From Clostridia bacterium (lineage in GTDB: Bacteria > Bacillota > Clostridia > Lachnospirales > Lachnospiraceae), in contig JAJQEA010000013.1 in NCBI GenBank assembly GCA_021201905.1, forward strand, positions 1 to 42,731: a DNA stretch of 42,731 bases, read 5' to 3'. Of this stretch, positions 41,882 through 42,731 are shown in pieces (the first letter of the stretch is position 1; each line of letters begins with the position of its first letter). A program made the translations under genes and the position numbers. Under the pieces are notes generated by a model. It saw nothing but the letters and a program-made list of their open reading frames with translations, searched no databases and was not told the DNA's origin.

Positions 41882-42232
41882 ATGGAATGAGAATGTGAAA
41901 AGAGACTGAAACAAATTGTAGAAGGCTTTCAGGAGTGCCGCAATGCCTTTACGGCCATTGGCGATGAGACTAGGCAGCTGATACTTCTGGTGCTGTTGGA
42001 AAGCGATTTATCAGGAATCCGCGTAGGTGAAATCGCCAAAAAAGCGCACCTCACAAGACCTTCCGTGTCCCATCACCTGCAAATCCTCAAAGAGGCCGGC
42101 ATTGTGGCCATGCGGAGGGAAGGAACAAAAAACTACTATTATTTAAGCGCCGATGAAACCCAGTGGAAGGAGATAGCCGGTTTAACCAGCCTAATCTACA
42201 CAAGCATACAGCATATCAGCTCACAGCCATAA
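41882..42232 (+). pseudogene. ArsR-family regulator with TGA at codon 3
   Basis: The winged helix is clear: VGEIAKKAHLTRPSVSHHLQ, KEAGIVAMRREGTKNYYYL. A conserved front, KQIVEGFQECRNAFTAIGDE, lies upstream in frame but has no usable ATG/GTG/TTG. The only start with a ribosome binding site (GGGAGG) is ATG 41882, whose third codon is TGA (41888-41890); changing it to TGG gives one open frame of about 116 residues. The alternative is a late GTG at 41990, which would drop the first helices. This is the third G-to-A-type nonsense in the window. Confidence 0.7.
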
Positions 42233-42254
42233 AAAGCAGAAGGAGACAACCGCC

Positions 42255-42731
42255 ATGATTCTATATTTTTCAGGAACAGGAAACAGTGAATACACCGCAA
42301 AAAGAATCAGAGAAGTGACAGACGACGAGATCATGAACCTGGGAGAGAAAATACGCAGCCGCGACTTTTCCGGCATACACTCAGACACCCCGTGGGTGGT
42401 GGCCGCTCCCACCTACGCGTGGAGGATCCCCCGCATCCTGCAGGAGTGGCTGGAAAAAACAGAATTAACCGGAAACAAAAACATATATTTCGTAATGACC
42501 TGCGGCGGAAACATTGGAAACGCGGGCAGATATCTGAAAAGGCTGGCCGACGCCAAGGGCCTTGACTATCAGGGCTGCGCCCAGATCGTCATGCCTGAAA
42601 ATTACATTGCCATGTTCACCACCCCCACCTGGGAGGAAGCAGCCGGGATAATCCGCCGGTCCCAAAGCGCAATTGACAAAGCCGCCCGGCAAATCAAACT
42701 TAACAGGCCGTTCCCCCAGGTTCCCGTAACG
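42255..42731 (+). CDS. EFR1-type flavodoxin/ferredoxin protein (3' partial)
   Basis: ATG 42255 follows AGGAG by 9 bp; 159 codons to the window edge. Flavodoxin-like front with ILYFSGTGNSEYTA (phosphate-binding loop), VVAAPTYAWRIPRIL and FVMTCGGNIGNAGRYL. EFR1-family proteins carry a ferredoxin domain at the C-terminus, which would lie beyond the edge. It ends the redox cluster. Confidence 0.88.
   Translation, partial: MILYFSGTGNSEYTAKRIREVTDDEIMNLGEKIRSRDFSGIHSDTPWVVAAPTYAWRIPRILQEWLEKTELTGNKNIYFVMTCGGNIGNAGRYLKRLADAKGLDYQGCAQIVMPENYIAMFTTPTWEEAAGIIRRSQSAIDKAARQIKLNRPFPQVPVT

Noticed and set aside
1-42731. tRNA, rRNA, insertion sequence or prophage
   Set aside because: No cloverleaf, rRNA segment, transposase, integrase or terminal repeat was recognised by reading.

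Overview
The window looks like chromosomal DNA from a Gram-positive gut anaerobe of the Lachnospiraceae, probably the Enterocloster / Clostridium clostridioforme group. This is inferred from moderate-to-high GC, AGGAGG-type ribosome binding sites, TTGACA/TATAAT promoters, FecCD-type iron uptake, many radical-SAM and ferredoxin proteins, HxlR/PadR/MerR regulators, a TPP riboswitch in front of a thiXYZ-type operon, and a DUF512 radical SAM gene. I see no rRNA, tRNA, CRISPR array, insertion sequence, prophage or plasmid gene.

Layout. (1) 1-4214: iron or heme uptake operon (surface protein with two NEAT-like modules, binding lipoprotein, FecCD permease, ATPase with an extra C-terminal domain). 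(2) 4211-6489: MerR regulator divergent from a MATE efflux pump. (3) 6615-8898: CbiL-like methyltransferase with an ABC-2 exporter whose permease has an in-frame TGA. (4) 8942-11391: DUF512 radical SAM protein and metF. (5) 11422-12332: LysR gene broken by three frameshifts. (6) 12443-15327: VIT/vWA surface protein with a PEP-CTERM-like tail, in frame with an exosortase; its promoter carries four 11-bp repeats. (7) 15481-23770: cation/proton antiporter with a structured leader, hybrid sensor kinase, maltose-acetyltransferase-like enzyme, RsmH-like methyltransferase, SDR protein and Tag glycosylase. (8) 23996-26682: coupled three-gene unit ending in a SPASM radical SAM maturase. (9) 26740-30199: amidohydrolase, HxlR pair, PNPOx-like protein, stand-alone condensation-type enzyme. 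(10) 30508-32335: PadR regulator with a HAAS-SEDS membrane protein. (11) 32551-35031: ADP-ribose operon (NADAR, Nudix/winged-helix NrtR-like, PARG-type macrodomain) behind a promoter and six 14-bp repeats. (12) 35077-38294: TPP-riboswitch thiamine-precursor uptake operon. (13) 38449-40905: GGDEF/EAL protein. (14) 40991-42731: ferredoxin-nitroreductase, ArsR regulator and EFR1-type flavodoxin, truncated by the window edge.

The best candidates for something new are the ADP-ribose operon with its repeat array, the VIT/vWA-exosortase pair in a Gram-positive with a PhoB-like promoter, and the lipoprotein/radical-SAM unit. At least seven reading-frame problems occur, most at homopolymer runs (LysR three times, VIT/exosortase junction, lipoprotein, ThiY), plus nonsense codons in the ABC-2 permease, NADAR and ArsR. 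The pattern raises the possibility of base-calling error, so the broken genes should be read with that caution. All family assignments are from reading the translations; no database search was run.
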